This document shows positions 1 to 8,508 of a DNA stretch of 41,854 nt, piece by piece (positions within the stretch are counted from its first letter, which is position 1; each line of letters starts with the position of its first letter). The DNA is from Gordonia soli NBRC 108243 (lineage in GTDB: Bacteria; Actinomycetota; Actinomycetes; Mycobacteriales; Mycobacteriaceae): assembly GCF_000334455.1 (NCBI RefSeq), contig NZ_BANX01000022.1:1-41854 (forward strand), read 5' to 3'. The translations under genes were made by a program, and so were the position numbers. The notes beneath the pieces were generated by a model. That model was given only the letters and a program-made list of their open reading frames with translations, did not search any database and was not told the origin of the DNA.

Positions 1-1054
1 CCGGCGGCACGTAGGCGATCCCGGCCTCGACATGGTCGGCGATGCCGCCGACCACCTCGCCACCGTTCACGGTCACCGACCCACCGGTGCGCGGGACGGC
101 GCCGGCGATGATCTCGCCGAGAACACGTTTGCCCGACCCCTCGGTGCCGGCCAGACCCACGATCTCGCCGGGACGGACCTCGAAGGACGCGTCGCGCAGG
201 ATGCCCGCACCCGACAACCCCGACACGACGATCCGTGGCGGGAGCTCGTCGCCGACGACGGTCTGTGCGGCCTCGCGGTAGTAGTTCTCGGTGCGGACAC
301 GACCCACCATGAGCCGATGCAGCTCGGTCTCGTCGGTGCCCGCTGTCGGACGATCCGCGATGGACTCGCCGTCCTTGAACACCGTTATGCGATCGGTGGT
401 CTCGAGGATCTCGGCCAACCGGTGAGAGACGAAGACGACCGCGGCCACCCCGTGCAGCCTGTGCAGCAGGTGGAGGAAGTTGTCCTCGTGCTCGTGGTCG
501 AGTGCCGTGGTCGGCTCGTCGAACAACACCACCGGGCGCTCGATCTCCAGCCGCGCGGCCAACGCACCGACGCGCGCGATGTCCAGGCTCTGCTTCTGTC
601 CGGGGGTGAGACGACCGGTAGGGGTGCCCGGATCGACGCCGTGCACGCCCGCCTCCGCCAGCGCCTCCTCGGTCGCCGTGATCAGCGCCCGACGGTTGAG
701 GAATCCCCTCGACCGGAAGAGGTCTTCCCATCCGAAGAAGGTGTTCTCGTAGACGGTCAGCGAGTCGATCAGGTTGGCCTCCTGGAACACTCGGAAGATT
801 CCGAGCCGGTTGGCCTCCTGATATGTCTTCGGTGCGATGTCCACGCCATCGAGCCGGAGCGTTCCCGAGTCGTGCGGCAACACACCGGACAGGATGTTGA
901 GGACGGTGCTCTTGCCTGCGCCGTTCTCGCCGATGAGCCCGACCACCTCGCCGTCGCCGACCGTCAGGTCGACTCCCTTGAGTGCGCGGTTGGCGCCGAA
1001 GGACTTGACGATGCCGTGCGCCTCGAGTCGCGGCTCAGCGTTCTGTGCGGTCAT
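1..1054 (-). CDS. Sugar-type ABC importer ATPase (RbsA/MglA-like), partial
   Basis: This is the ATP-hydrolysing subunit of a carbohydrate-type ABC importer with two nucleotide-binding domains in one chain. The 3' end lies beyond the left edge. Translating the minus strand from the ATG at 1054 gives a first domain with Walker A GENGAGKST (about residues 43-51) and Walker B VVLFDEPT. A second domain begins near residue 275, with a degenerate Walker A-like GTEGSGKR, as is usual in the RbsA family. The signature motif of domain 1 reads LTPGQKQ instead of the usual LSGGQ(Q/R)Q, which is unusual. Its ATG overlaps the TGA of the upstream binding-protein gene (ATGA), so the two are translationally coupled. 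A permease gene is expected just outside the window. The substrate is unknown. Confidence 0.9.
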   Translation of the reverse strand, partial: MTAQNAEPRLEAHGIVKSFGANRALKGVDLTVGDGEVVGLIGENGAGKSTVLNILSGVLPHDSGTLRLDGVDIAPKTYQEANRLGIFRVFQEANLIDSLTVYENTFFGWEDLFRSRGFLNRRALITATEEALAEAGVHGVDPGTPTGRLTPGQKQSLDIARVGALAARLEIERPVVLFDEPTTALDHEHEDNFLHLLHRLHGVAAVVFVSHRLAEILETTDRITVFKDGESIADRPTAGTDETELHRLMVGRVRTENYYREAAQTVVGDELPPRIVVSGLSGAGILRDASFEVRPGEIVGLAGTEGSGKRVLGEIIAGAVPRTGGSVTVNGGEVVGGIADHVEAGIAYVPP

Positions 1055-2418
1055 GCCTGTGCCTTCCGATACGGTGACGGCCCGAGGACCGGCGACCGGT
1101 AGTGGTCCTTGTACAGCGCACGGACACGGTCGAATTCACCGCTGCGCTGTGCCTCGAGGTAGGCCTCCGGATAGACGAAGTCCTTCGGCTTCGGCACGCC
1201 GGGCCACACACCCTCGAGATCTTCGATCGGGTATCCGTCGAACTGCAGGTCGAAGTCGTCGGGATGCTCGGTGCGCGACAGCAGTTTCACGTCGAAGGAC
1301 TCACCGATCGGACCGTCGACGTAGCGGGCTTTGAACGGCGCTGCGTTGGCCTTGGTGATGATCTCGGCGTGCCATCCGTAGGTGCGTTCGGCCGCAGTCG
1401 GTTTCCACCCGCGAAGCCGGTCGTGGAACTGGGCGACGGTGAAGAACGAGGGGTAGGCAGGAACGTTGCCGGTGGTCACCAGTTGCCTTCCGTCGAGGAC
1501 CCGTTCGATCCCCGCGGTCGACCCGTTGGCGCCGACGACGAACACGTCCTTGCCTGGGACCTTGCCCGCCGCCTCGATACCGGCGACCACCCCGGTCGCC
1601 GCGTCGTCGTTGACGGCGACGATCCCGACAGTGTCCGGGAACCGGGCGAGCAGCGATGCCGCGGCCCGTTGGGATAGGTCCGCGTCGTACTTCGCGTGCA
1701 ACTCTCCCGCGAACTTGATCTTCGGGTACTTCTTCAGGGTGTCGTGTACGGCCAGCCGTCGCTGCACCTCGGCACCGTCGATGGACGGGTAGTACCCGCC
1801 GACGCGCACGATCGTGCCCTGTTCACCGACATGCTTGGCCAGGACGTCGACCGCCTTGCTGACCGCGACGTACTCGTCGGGCATCAGGAAGGTGTTGAAG
1901 TTCTGACCGTCTGCGTCGCTGTGCCACGGCGTGTACCAGGACGGCGAGTTCCACGCCGCCTGGAACAGCACACCGCTGCGGTTGGAGTCCTGGGCCAGCG
2001 TCGGCAGCGCCCCGGGGTCGTTCAGGCCACAGAAGATCGCGGTCGTCTTCTGGGTGAGCAACTGGTTGAACTGATTTGACTGCACGGCGGCGTCGGTCTT
2101 GCCGTCCAACACCACCGACTTGTACCCGAGCTGGTCGGATGCGGCGCGGAAGGCGTTCGCCCACTGCACCTGATAGTCGCCGGTCGACGACCAGTTCAGC
2201 AGGGCGAACTTGCCATCGGTGTAGGCGACCGCGCCAGAACGGGCTGCCTCGCTACGTCCGACCGCCGCGAGTGTGCCACCCGCGGCCAGCACCGCTGCGC
2301 TGCCGGCGAGGAGCTTCACGAACTGTCGACGCCCCAGTCCGTAGGTGTCGAGTTTCTCGAGGACGGAGTCGATGGCCCGGCGGTTGTCCGGGTCACGTTC
2401 GTCGATCTCATGTGCCAT
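1051..2418 (-). CDS. ABC importer substrate-binding protein, Tat-exported
   Basis: This is the extracytoplasmic binding protein of the importer, of the periplasmic-binding-protein-4 (ribose/galactose-binding) type, 455 aa. The N-terminus has a twin-arginine motif, RRQFVK at residues 30-35, followed by an alanine-rich hydrophobic segment. It is therefore probably exported folded by Tat rather than Sec. The mature part has two Rossmann-like lobes; the phrases GTIVRVGGYYPSID and VGIVAVNDDAATGVVAG are typical of this fold. It lies 36 bases downstream of the flavin monooxygenase gene and overlaps the ATPase gene by 4 bases, so all three form one operon. The monooxygenase partner suggests a sulfur-containing or other xenobiotic-like ligand rather than a sugar, but that is inference. 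Confidence 0.88.
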   Translation of the reverse strand: MAHEIDERDPDNRRAIDSVLEKLDTYGLGRRQFVKLLAGSAAVLAAGGTLAAVGRSEAARSGAVAYTDGKFALLNWSSTGDYQVQWANAFRAASDQLGYKSVVLDGKTDAAVQSNQFNQLLTQKTTAIFCGLNDPGALPTLAQDSNRSGVLFQAAWNSPSWYTPWHSDADGQNFNTFLMPDEYVAVSKAVDVLAKHVGEQGTIVRVGGYYPSIDGAEVQRRLAVHDTLKKYPKIKFAGELHAKYDADLSQRAAASLLARFPDTVGIVAVNDDAATGVVAGIEAAGKVPGKDVFVVGANGSTAGIERVLDGRQLVTTGNVPAYPSFFTVAQFHDRLRGWKPTAAERTYGWHAEIITKANAAPFKARYVDGPIGESFDVKLLSRTEHPDDFDLQFDGYPIEDLEGVWPGVPKPKDFVYPEAYLEAQRSGEFDRVRALYKDHYRSPVLGPSPYRKAQA

Positions 2419-2454
2419 GGTCGTTGCCTGTCGTGATCTCTGGTGACCGATTGA

Positions 2455-3651
2455 TCAGAAGTAGCCGTTGGTGGGCAGCTGATGACCGAGCAGGATGTTG
2501 GCACCGACGGCCTGCGCCTTGAGCCGGGCCGGGTTGTGCAGGGTCGCGGTACGGATGTTCCGCCAGTGGCGGTCGAGCGCCTTGCTCCGGCCCGATGCGG
2601 AGGCGCCGCCTGCTTCGAACAAGACGGTGGCCGCCCGGGTGCCGAGATCGTCGAGGACGACCTTGACCTTCGATGCGGCGAGCGCGGCCGCCTGCGCGAG
2701 CTCCGGGTCCTGGACCCCGTTCACCGTCGAATCGGCTGCGGCATCCAGACTCTCGGCTGCGACGAGGACAGCGCTCTCGGCGACGAAGGCATAGGAGGCC
2801 AGCTCGCCGACCACCTGCTGCAGGAACGGATCCTCGGCCGGCACCGGCGACTGCGCGTGCGAGAAGCTGCGGACCCGGCCCTCGATGAGGCCCTTGGCGT
2901 CCTCGACCACCCGCCGCAGGATGCCCGCGACGATGGCGTGGAGGTAGAGCTGGACGAAGGCGAACTGCGATGACGGCGGATTCGCGGCGTCTAGTTCCAC
3001 CTCGTGGAGGATCTCGTCGGCCTCGACGCGTGCGTCGGTGAACCGGGTGGTGCCCGAGCCTGTGCGGCGCTGGCCGAATCCCTCCCAGTCGTCGATGATC
3101 TCGACGCCCTCGCGATCGGTCGGGATGATCAGCTGGGACAGGGTGGTGCCCTTGAGCGCCTGCACGCCGACGTAGTCGGTGAACAAGGTGCCGGTGGTGT
3201 AGTACTTCTCGCCGTTGAGGCGGAAGTGGTCGTCCTGGGCGGCGAGGGTGGTGGTGAACTCGAAGTCGCCGGCTGCCTTCGTCGTTCGCTCGCTGGTGGC
3301 GTTGCCGAACAGCTTGCCCGCGGACGCCTCGTCGAGCAGCCGGGTGGCCAGCGGGGAGTCGGTGACGAGCAAGTCCTCGATGTACCAGTAGTGCGTGCGC
3401 AGGATGTGCGCCACGATCGGGTCGGCGGCGGCGAGGTCGATGACCGCACCGAAGAGCTGCCGCAGGGTGTATCCCTGGCCGCCCTTGTCCACGGGCAGAC
3501 GCAGCTTGCCGTAACCGGAGTCGGCGACCAACCGCACCTGGTCGAAGGGATTCACGTTGTCGAGTTCGCGCTGGACGACGCCGTCGGCGACCTGCGCGAG
3601 CAGGGCGGTGAAATCGGTACCGGTTGCGGCCTGGGTGTTCGTATCGCTCAT
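2455..3651 (-). CDS. Acyl-CoA dehydrogenase-fold flavin monooxygenase (DszC/SfnB-like)
   Basis: This 398-aa protein has the acyl-CoA dehydrogenase fold but resembles the FMNH2-dependent monooxygenases DszC (dibenzothiophene) and SfnB (dimethyl sulfone assimilation). Visible support is LNGEKYYTTGTLF in the middle domain (about residues 148-160) and DRHWRNIRTATLHNP at residues 360-374; both resemble conserved DszC segments. The catalytic glutamate of true acyl-CoA dehydrogenases is not evident. An enzyme of this group would need a separate flavin reductase, and none is seen here. It is the first gene of the operon with the ABC importer, so the importer probably brings in its substrate. It could also act on another organosulfur compound or an N-heterocycle. 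The family is confident; the substrate is not known. Confidence 0.82.
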   Translation of the reverse strand: MSDTNTQAATGTDFTALLAQVADGVVQRELDNVNPFDQVRLVADSGYGKLRLPVDKGGQGYTLRQLFGAVIDLAAADPIVAHILRTHYWYIEDLLVTDSPLATRLLDEASAGKLFGNATSERTTKAAGDFEFTTTLAAQDDHFRLNGEKYYTTGTLFTDYVGVQALKGTTLSQLIIPTDREGVEIIDDWEGFGQRRTGSGTTRFTDARVEADEILHEVELDAANPPSSQFAFVQLYLHAIVAGILRRVVEDAKGLIEGRVRSFSHAQSPVPAEDPFLQQVVGELASYAFVAESAVLVAAESLDAAADSTVNGVQDPELAQAAALAASKVKVVLDDLGTRAATVLFEAGGASASGRSKALDRHWRNIRTATLHNPARLKAQAVGANILLGHQLPTNGYF

Positions 3652-4024
3652 GGGTTTCTGGAGACTCTCTCATCGGGGTGTGGTGTGCGCCGGATGCGGG
3701 CAGCATCGATCGGACGTCGACTCGGACGACGTCAGGTTGTTCTTACGCACAACGGGTTACGGGAAGAAGCGGTACGGCACGGGGGAATGCCGAAGTGTTC
3801 CGCTGCAACCCGCTGAAAGCTACGGCGTCGGACCCGCAACGGGAATGAATCGGTTCAGACAGCGCAAAAGCACGCGCCCGTCATCGAATCCGGGTGCGTC
3901 ATACGGTGGACGGCAGCGGTCGGTTCGCCGATGCTGATGGCACATCACACACGCGCGGAGGACAGCGTATCCCGCTAGCGGACTAATGGGCATCGTTGAC
4001 AACCGACAGACGAGACGAGGTCCG
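3652..4024. promoter_or_regulatory. Divergent intergenic region with an imperfect direct repeat
   Basis: This 373-base gap separates the minus-strand monooxygenase operon from the plus-strand hydrolase operon and must hold both promoters. Two similar tracts are seen: gcacgggggaatgccgaag plus tgttc (3777-3800) and gcaacgggaatgaatcggtt plus c (3836-3856), about 60 bases apart. They share a GCA-CGGGAATG-TTC skeleton and could be binding sites for a LysR- or similar regulator. No recognisable riboswitch, tRNA or extra gene was seen. An in-frame ATG at 3986 would extend the hydrolase by 13 residues. Confidence 0.35.
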
Positions 4025-4849
4025 ATGCCGTTCTTCGACGGAGCCGGTGGTCGAGTGTATTTCCGCCACTTCGATACCCGAGACGAGCCGATTGCGGGTG
4101 TGATCTTCCTGCACGGGTTCGGCGAGCACAGCGGTCTCTACCATCGCTACGCCGCAGAACTCGCCGCCCACGGGGTGGCGGTCTGGGCACTCGACCAGAT
4201 CGGCCACGGGCTGTCGGACGGTGAGCGGGGAGACTTCGGCAGTTTTGCGACGGTCGTCGACAACGCGGCCCGGCTGACCGCGCAGGCACACGCACAGTTC
4301 CCCGACCTGCCTTTGGTCATCGCCGGGCACTCGGTGGGCAGCGTCGGCGCGGTGCTCGCGGGCATCGACGCACCGGACCGCTACCGGGCGGTGGTGATCA
4401 GTGGTGCGCCGTTGTCGCCGCTGCCCTGGCTGCCGACCGGGGAGCGGCAGGGCGAGGCGGGTGAGGCCTTCGAACTGGATCCGGCGACGCTGTCGGCCGA
4501 TCCGTTCTACCTCGACCAGCTGGAGAACGATCCGCTCGCGTTCACCGGTGCCGACGTCGAGCGATTGCTGGCCACCGCGTTCCCACCTGCGTGGGAGCGG
4601 CTCGACGCCGACCTCGCGGGGATCCGTCTGCCGATTCTCGCGGTCCACGGGCGCGACGATCAGGTGGCGCCACTGGACGGTGTGATCGCCTGGCAGGACC
4701 GAGTCTCCGGACTGCGCATCGAGGTGGTGGACGACGCCGGCCACGACGTGCTGAACGAGGTGGCGCACGCGCGGGTCGCCGACCTCATCGGGGAGTTCAT
4801 CGCCGGCACGGTAGGTGCCCGGCCGGAGTCGTCGGAGGTGTCGGCGTGA
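4025..4849 (+). CDS. Alpha/beta hydrolase (monoacylglycerol-lipase-like, S33/hydrolase_4)
   Basis: This is a cytoplasmic serine hydrolase, probably of ester or monoacylglycerol substrates. Numbered from the ATG at 4025, it has the oxyanion motif LHGFGEH (29-35), nucleophile elbow GHSVGS with Ser103, an acid in HGRDDQVAPL and a catalytic histidine in DDAGHDVLNE. The set matches the MGL/lysophospholipase (hydrolase_4) group in order and spacing at 274 aa. The 4025 start is preferred because gacgagg lies just upstream; the ATG at 3986 has no clear ribosome-binding site. The next gene starts inside its stop (GTGA), so the two are co-translated. The real substrate cannot be read from sequence. Confidence 0.85.
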   Translation: MPFFDGAGGRVYFRHFDTRDEPIAGVIFLHGFGEHSGLYHRYAAELAAHGVAVWALDQIGHGLSDGERGDFGSFATVVDNAARLTAQAHAQFPDLPLVIAGHSVGSVGAVLAGIDAPDRYRAVVISGAPLSPLPWLPTGERQGEAGEAFELDPATLSADPFYLDQLENDPLAFTGADVERLLATAFPPAWERLDADLAGIRLPILAVHGRDDQVAPLDGVIAWQDRVSGLRIEVVDDAGHDVLNEVAHARVADLIGEFIAGTVGARPESSEVSA

Positions 4850-6135
4850 GCTCGCTGACCGTCACCGACAGTGAGCGCGCGGCCATCGCCGAGCTCGCCC
4901 GGTTCCCGTTGCTGAACGCCATCAATGGTCGCCGCTCACGGCGTTTCCCCGTCGGCGGTTCGATCCCCACGGGCGAACTCGCGTTCACCAGTGAGCGACC
5001 GGTGCAACCGCTCAGTGAACTCGAGCGCGCGCTGGTGCTCGCGACCATCACCGGGGTCACCGGGCACAACTTCGGGATAACCCATCATCCGGGATATGCA
5101 CCAGCACTACCGAACTACTCGGGCTCTGCGGGTGGGCGTGCCTTTCCGTCCGCGGCCGGTTTCCACACCACCGACTTCTTCTTCACCGACGATTCGGGCA
5201 CCTACTTCCTGTCCAGCCGGGACGCCGCGCCCTCCGGTGAGGTGAGCGACGGGGAAACCGACGTCGATGCGTGGCTCGAGGCGACGGTGTCGCGGTATCG
5301 CAAGCTCTCCGACGACCGCATCCACCTGCCACGCTCGGAGCCCTACCTCGAAGGACACAACACCTGGATCGCGAACCATCCGGGATCCCTGCTGGTCGTA
5401 CCCATCGCCGATCTCGCACAGCACTTCATCGCGAATCTGGCGTTCTTCCTCCAGAACGGCTACGGCGTCTACGACGACGTCAACGGTCGGGACATCCCGG
5501 GTGGCGACGACGCCTCGCTACGGCATGCGGGCGAACCGTTCCCGCTGTCCTTCGTCGAGCAATACACACTCGCCGAGGCCAGCGCCGAGTTGATCACCGC
5601 CGCGTACAACGGACATCTTCTGCTGGGTGCACTGGGACTGGGCGGGTGGACCTTCGACGGAATCGACCGGCTGTCGATCCTCGGTGCATCCGGAGAAGCC
5701 GACGTCCCCGGACTGGGATTCCACGTGCAGACCGATGATCGCTGGGCGCTGCCGAACCCGACCGGCCTCGACGGCGTGTTCGAGACGCTGTCGAGGCCGC
5801 ACGTCGTCGACGCCGCAGAAGCCGTGCAGCGCTTCGCCGATCGCAAGTTCGGGCCCGGCGGGCCCTTCCATCCCGACACCCCTGGCCCATGGAGTGACTC
5901 GCCCGGAGTCCGGGGGTCGGCCGCTCCGTACGACGAGCGGTTCCTGCGTCTGCTCACCCAGCAGGTCGCCTACGTCGACGACACCTTCGGCAAGATCCCC
6001 GGCACCGTCCCGACCGTGCACATCCTCAACTACCTGCAGGCCCAGCACATCGACACCGACTTCTACGATCACCACTTCGCGCCCGGTGCCTACCTCGAGA
6101 CGCATCGCCGGCACCAGGAGACCTGGCACGGTTGA
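4846..6135 (+). CDS. Conserved protein of unknown function, 429 aa
   Basis: I do not recognise this family. The start is the GTG at 4846 overlapping the hydrolase stop (GTGA), which indicates translational coupling. The protein has no signal peptide and no convincing membrane segment. The opening INGRRSRRFPVGGSIP faintly recalls the arginine-rich substrate loop at the start of nitroreductase-like flavoproteins, and SELERALVLATITGVTG would then be the following helix, but I cannot confirm this. Other features are aromatic- and histidine-rich stretches such as THHPGYAPALPNYSG, PYLEGHNTWIANHPG and FYDHHFAPGAYLETH, which could bind metal or a planar cofactor. Coupling to a hydrolase opposite a flavin monooxygenase/ABC operon hints at a shared catabolic role. 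Confidence 0.75.
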   Translation: MSSLTVTDSERAAIAELARFPLLNAINGRRSRRFPVGGSIPTGELAFTSERPVQPLSELERALVLATITGVTGHNFGITHHPGYAPALPNYSGSAGGRAFPSAAGFHTTDFFFTDDSGTYFLSSRDAAPSGEVSDGETDVDAWLEATVSRYRKLSDDRIHLPRSEPYLEGHNTWIANHPGSLLVVPIADLAQHFIANLAFFLQNGYGVYDDVNGRDIPGGDDASLRHAGEPFPLSFVEQYTLAEASAELITAAYNGHLLLGALGLGGWTFDGIDRLSILGASGEADVPGLGFHVQTDDRWALPNPTGLDGVFETLSRPHVVDAAEAVQRFADRKFGPGGPFHPDTPGPWSDSPGVRGSAAPYDERFLRLLTQQVAYVDDTFGKIPGTVPTVHILNYLQAQHIDTDFYDHHFAPGAYLETHRRHQETWHG

Positions 6136-6153
6136 CCGCGCCGCGAGCCGGGC

Positions 6154-6812
6154 TCAGCGGTGGACGAGCAGCCGTCGCGTCGCGTAGGCCGCCGCGCCGA
6201 CAGCGGTGACCGCTACACCGGCCACCACCGATTGCCGGGCAGGGTGAATGACATTGTGAGACAGCCGATGACGCCGACAACGGGGACCGCTCGCGCGGGA
6301 CGGCCTTCGCTCACCGACAGCGTCCACGCCGAGGCATTCGCGATCGCGTAGTAGATCAGCACGCCGAACGACGAGAAGCCGATGACTCCGCGGAGGTCGG
6401 CGGAGACGGTGGCGATCACGACGACGAATGCTCAACCGGCGCAGTGGCCCCACAACTCGCCGAGGCGTTCGCGGCCGTAGACGTAGGTGCCGCCGGCGGT
6501 CGGATACTGCGCTGCCAATGCCGCCGACGACCGCGCGTTGCAGTAGGCGACGACCGCCGTCACGGCAAGCCCGATCACCAGTCCCGAACCCGCGGCCGCC
6601 GCGGCCGGCCCCAGCGACGCGAAGATGCCGGCGCCGATCATCGCACCCAACCCGACGACGACCGCATCGGTCGTGCCGAGTGTGCGATGTAGCAGGACGG
6701 GTTGATCCCCGGCGAAAGAAGGGGCGCCGCGGGGACGATTCACCGACGCTCCGGAATCCACGACCTCACCGTATCCGCGCGACGCCCACTTCTCCTGTCG
6801 CGGACCGCACAC
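6154..6812 (-). pseudogene. Decayed APC-family amino-acid permease
   Basis: Minus-strand remains of a basic amino-acid/polyamine/organocation (APC) permease. The N-terminal part is intact: GTTDAVVVGLGAMIGAGIF is the classic TM1 motif, followed by TM2 and AAQYPTAGGTYVYGRERLGE. At 6432-6434 a TGA interrupts the expected GHCAGWAFVVG, consistent with TGG changed to TGA. The reading then jumps, in the same frame, from AFVV to IATVSADLRGVIGFSSFGVL, which belongs near the C-terminus of such permeases, so the central membrane segments are missing. A further frameshift near 6215-6240 is needed to reach VVAGVAVTAVGAAAYATRR and the final stop at 6154. At least three lesions make it non-functional. It lies convergent to the 429-aa gene. 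The start point is approximate. Confidence 0.75.
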
Positions 6813-6935
6813 GATGATCGCCGAGGACCACGACTTCTCCTCACCCTGAACACAACCCGGTGACCTGCGTCGGTGCCGCGGGCGTGGCGTCGACCGTCGG
6901 GGACTTCCCGTGCAGCCGCCCTACGCTGTGTGCCC

Positions 6936-7673
6936 GTGACCTCGTATCTCTCCGACTCCGCATTCGCCGATCGCACCGTCGTGGTGATCGGCGGTGGCAC
7001 CGGCATCGGTCTCGCCGTTGCGCGACACGTCGTCGGGGCCGGCGGATCGGTGGTGCTCGGTGGCCGGACCCATCAGACCCTGCGCGATGCCGCCGACGGC
7101 TTGGGGGCTCGTGCCCGATGGGCGACCGTCGACACCACCGACGACGCGAGTGTCGCGGCCTTCTTCGCAGATGTCGACGTGGTCCACGGACTGTTCACGA
7201 CGGCGGCGTCCTATGTCACCGGGCCGATCGCCGATCTGTCCATCGCCGACGCCGCAACAGCTTTCGACACCAAGTTCTGGGGTCAGTACCGCGTGGTCAA
7301 GACAGCGCTGTCGTCGTTGGCCGACGATGCGTCGGTGGTGCTGATGTCCGGTGCCGCGGGGGCTCGTCCGGCAGGACCGGCTCCCGCCTACAGCGCGGCC
7401 AATTCGGCTGTCGAAGGCCTGGCCCGGGGTCTGGCTGTCGAGTTGGCACCGATCCGCGTCAACGCCGTCGCGCCGGGCACCGTCGACGGAAACCTCTGGC
7501 AGCAGCGTGATCCCGCGGTGCGGCGGCAGGCCTTCGATTCGTATTCGGCGGCCACGTTGCTCGGTCGGGTCAGCACCGAGGACGAGATCGCGACCGCGGT
7601 GCTGCACCTGTTCCTCAACACGACGACCACCGGGACGACGGTCTTCCCGGACGGTGGTTACACCTTGCGCTGA
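6936..7673 (+). CDS. SDR-family oxidoreductase with YxxxN active site
   Basis: This is a short-chain dehydrogenase/reductase, 245 aa from the GTG at 6936. The cofactor motif GGGTGIG is at residues 19-25, Ser138 precedes Tyr152, and the C-terminus PDGGYTLR is typical. The classical YxxxK is YSAAN here, so the lysine is replaced by Asn156, and the usual NNAG motif is TTAAS. Either the enzyme uses a modified mechanism or it has lost classical activity; the otherwise good fold suggests a real subfamily. The sequence TACGCT at 6922-6927 looks like a -10 element 8 bases before the GTG, so the transcript may be leaderless. A second in-frame GTG lies at 6930. It stands alone, and its substrate is unknown. 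Confidence 0.85.
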   Translation: MTSYLSDSAFADRTVVVIGGGTGIGLAVARHVVGAGGSVVLGGRTHQTLRDAADGLGARARWATVDTTDDASVAAFFADVDVVHGLFTTAASYVTGPIADLSIADAATAFDTKFWGQYRVVKTALSSLADDASVVLMSGAAGARPAGPAPAYSAANSAVEGLARGLAVELAPIRVNAVAPGTVDGNLWQQRDPAVRRQAFDSYSAATLLGRVSTEDEIATAVLHLFLNTTTTGTTVFPDGGYTLR

Positions 7674-7709
7674 CACCCATCGGCGACGCACAGACCAGTC
7701 GGCGACCGG

Positions 7710-8306
7710 TCAGAAGACCGACCCGAAGTTGGTGATCCCGATATCGATCGACCCGGTGGTCGACCGGCAGCCGGTGACGACCAGCTTCTGCGGTGTCGGC
7801 AGGCGGTCGGCGGTCTGCGGGCCGGTACGCAGGCGGAACCAGATGGTCTTGGTCCCGTTGGTCGGCGCGGGCGCGCCGACGGCTGTCTTCAGGTCGAGGG
7901 TCTTGGTGGTCGTGAAGCCCTCGGGTTGTGCACCGGTGCGGTAGGGGACTCCCGGGGTTCCCCAGACCGGTACGCCGTCGGCGACCCCGGATCGGAGTGC
8001 CGGATCGCCGACCCACCGTGCGATCGGCCACGGGATGCCGTTCACCTCACGCCACGGGGAGGGCATCGTCGCCGGGATCGTGGTGGCGTTGACCATCGCC
8101 GGATCGTTCTCCTGGTCGAACCACCAGTCGGGGACGTAATTGGTTGAGTTCGTGTGGTTGACCAGCGTGATCGTCGCCGTGCAGTTCGGCCTGGCCGCCC
8201 CGCTCAGTTCCAGTCCGGTGGTCGCGGCGGTTGCGGTGCCCGCGCCCATCGATACGAGCGCCATACCGACCGCGGCGGCGAGAGCGAAGAGTCCGGATCG
8301 GTTCAT
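7710..8306 (-). CDS. Secreted hypothetical protein
   Basis: This is a 198-aa exported protein. The ATG at 8306 is preceded by ggaggcac, a good ribosome-binding site. The N-terminus MNRSGLFALAAAVGMALVSM continues to an AXA-type cleavage site (GTATAA, about residues 23-28). The mature protein begins near TTGLELSGAARPNC and is rich in Asn, Thr, Trp and Pro, with two cysteines (PNCTATITLV and VVTGCRSTT) that could form a disulfide. NHTNSTNYVPDWWFDQEND resembles a beta-sandwich surface protein, but I recognise no family. It is monocistronic and probably secreted or cell-wall associated. Confidence 0.75.
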   Translation of the reverse strand: MNRSGLFALAAAVGMALVSMGAGTATAATTGLELSGAARPNCTATITLVNHTNSTNYVPDWWFDQENDPAMVNATTIPATMPSPWREVNGIPWPIARWVGDPALRSGVADGVPVWGTPGVPYRTGAQPEGFTTTKTLDLKTAVGAPAPTNGTKTIWFRLRTGPQTADRLPTPQKLVVTGCRSTTGSIDIGITNFGSVF

Positions 8307-8417
8307 GGTCGTGCCTCCTGGAGAGCGTCGCGGCTGGTCAGGAGCACCGACCGCGTACGCGGTACAGACTAGGACGCGCAGCCGTACAGATGAGCGGTTT
8401 CGGTGATTAGGTCTGAC

Positions 8418-8494
8418 CTGCTGAGATCGGCCCCCTGCGAACCCGCCGAGGGAAATATGCCCTCGGCACACGGCCAGGGGGCTGATCTCAGCAG
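8418..8494 (-). terminator. Large nested hairpin downstream of the AfsR-like gene
   Basis: An outer 20-base stem, ctgctgagatcggccccctg (8418-8437) against cagggggctgatctcagcag (8475-8494), has one mismatch. It encloses a perfect 8-bp stem, gccgaggg (8445-8452) and ccctcggc (8460-8467), with a 7-base loop. It begins 15 bases past the 3' end of the AfsR-like gene and probably ends its transcript. No T-tract follows, as is common in actinobacteria. The arms are long enough that it could instead be a palindromic repeat element reused as a terminator. Confidence 0.7.
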
Positions 8495-8508
8495 CGCCGG
8501 CAGCGCCC

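Noticed and set aside
32..1102. Long plus-strand frame across the left edge
   Set aside because: It is a high-GC shadow of the ABC ATPase gene, which has complete Walker and signature motifs on the minus strand.
3652..3985. SAM or FMN riboswitch ahead of the monooxygenase gene
   Set aside because: No recognisable core sequence of either class was found on the minus strand; only an imperfect direct repeat is seen.
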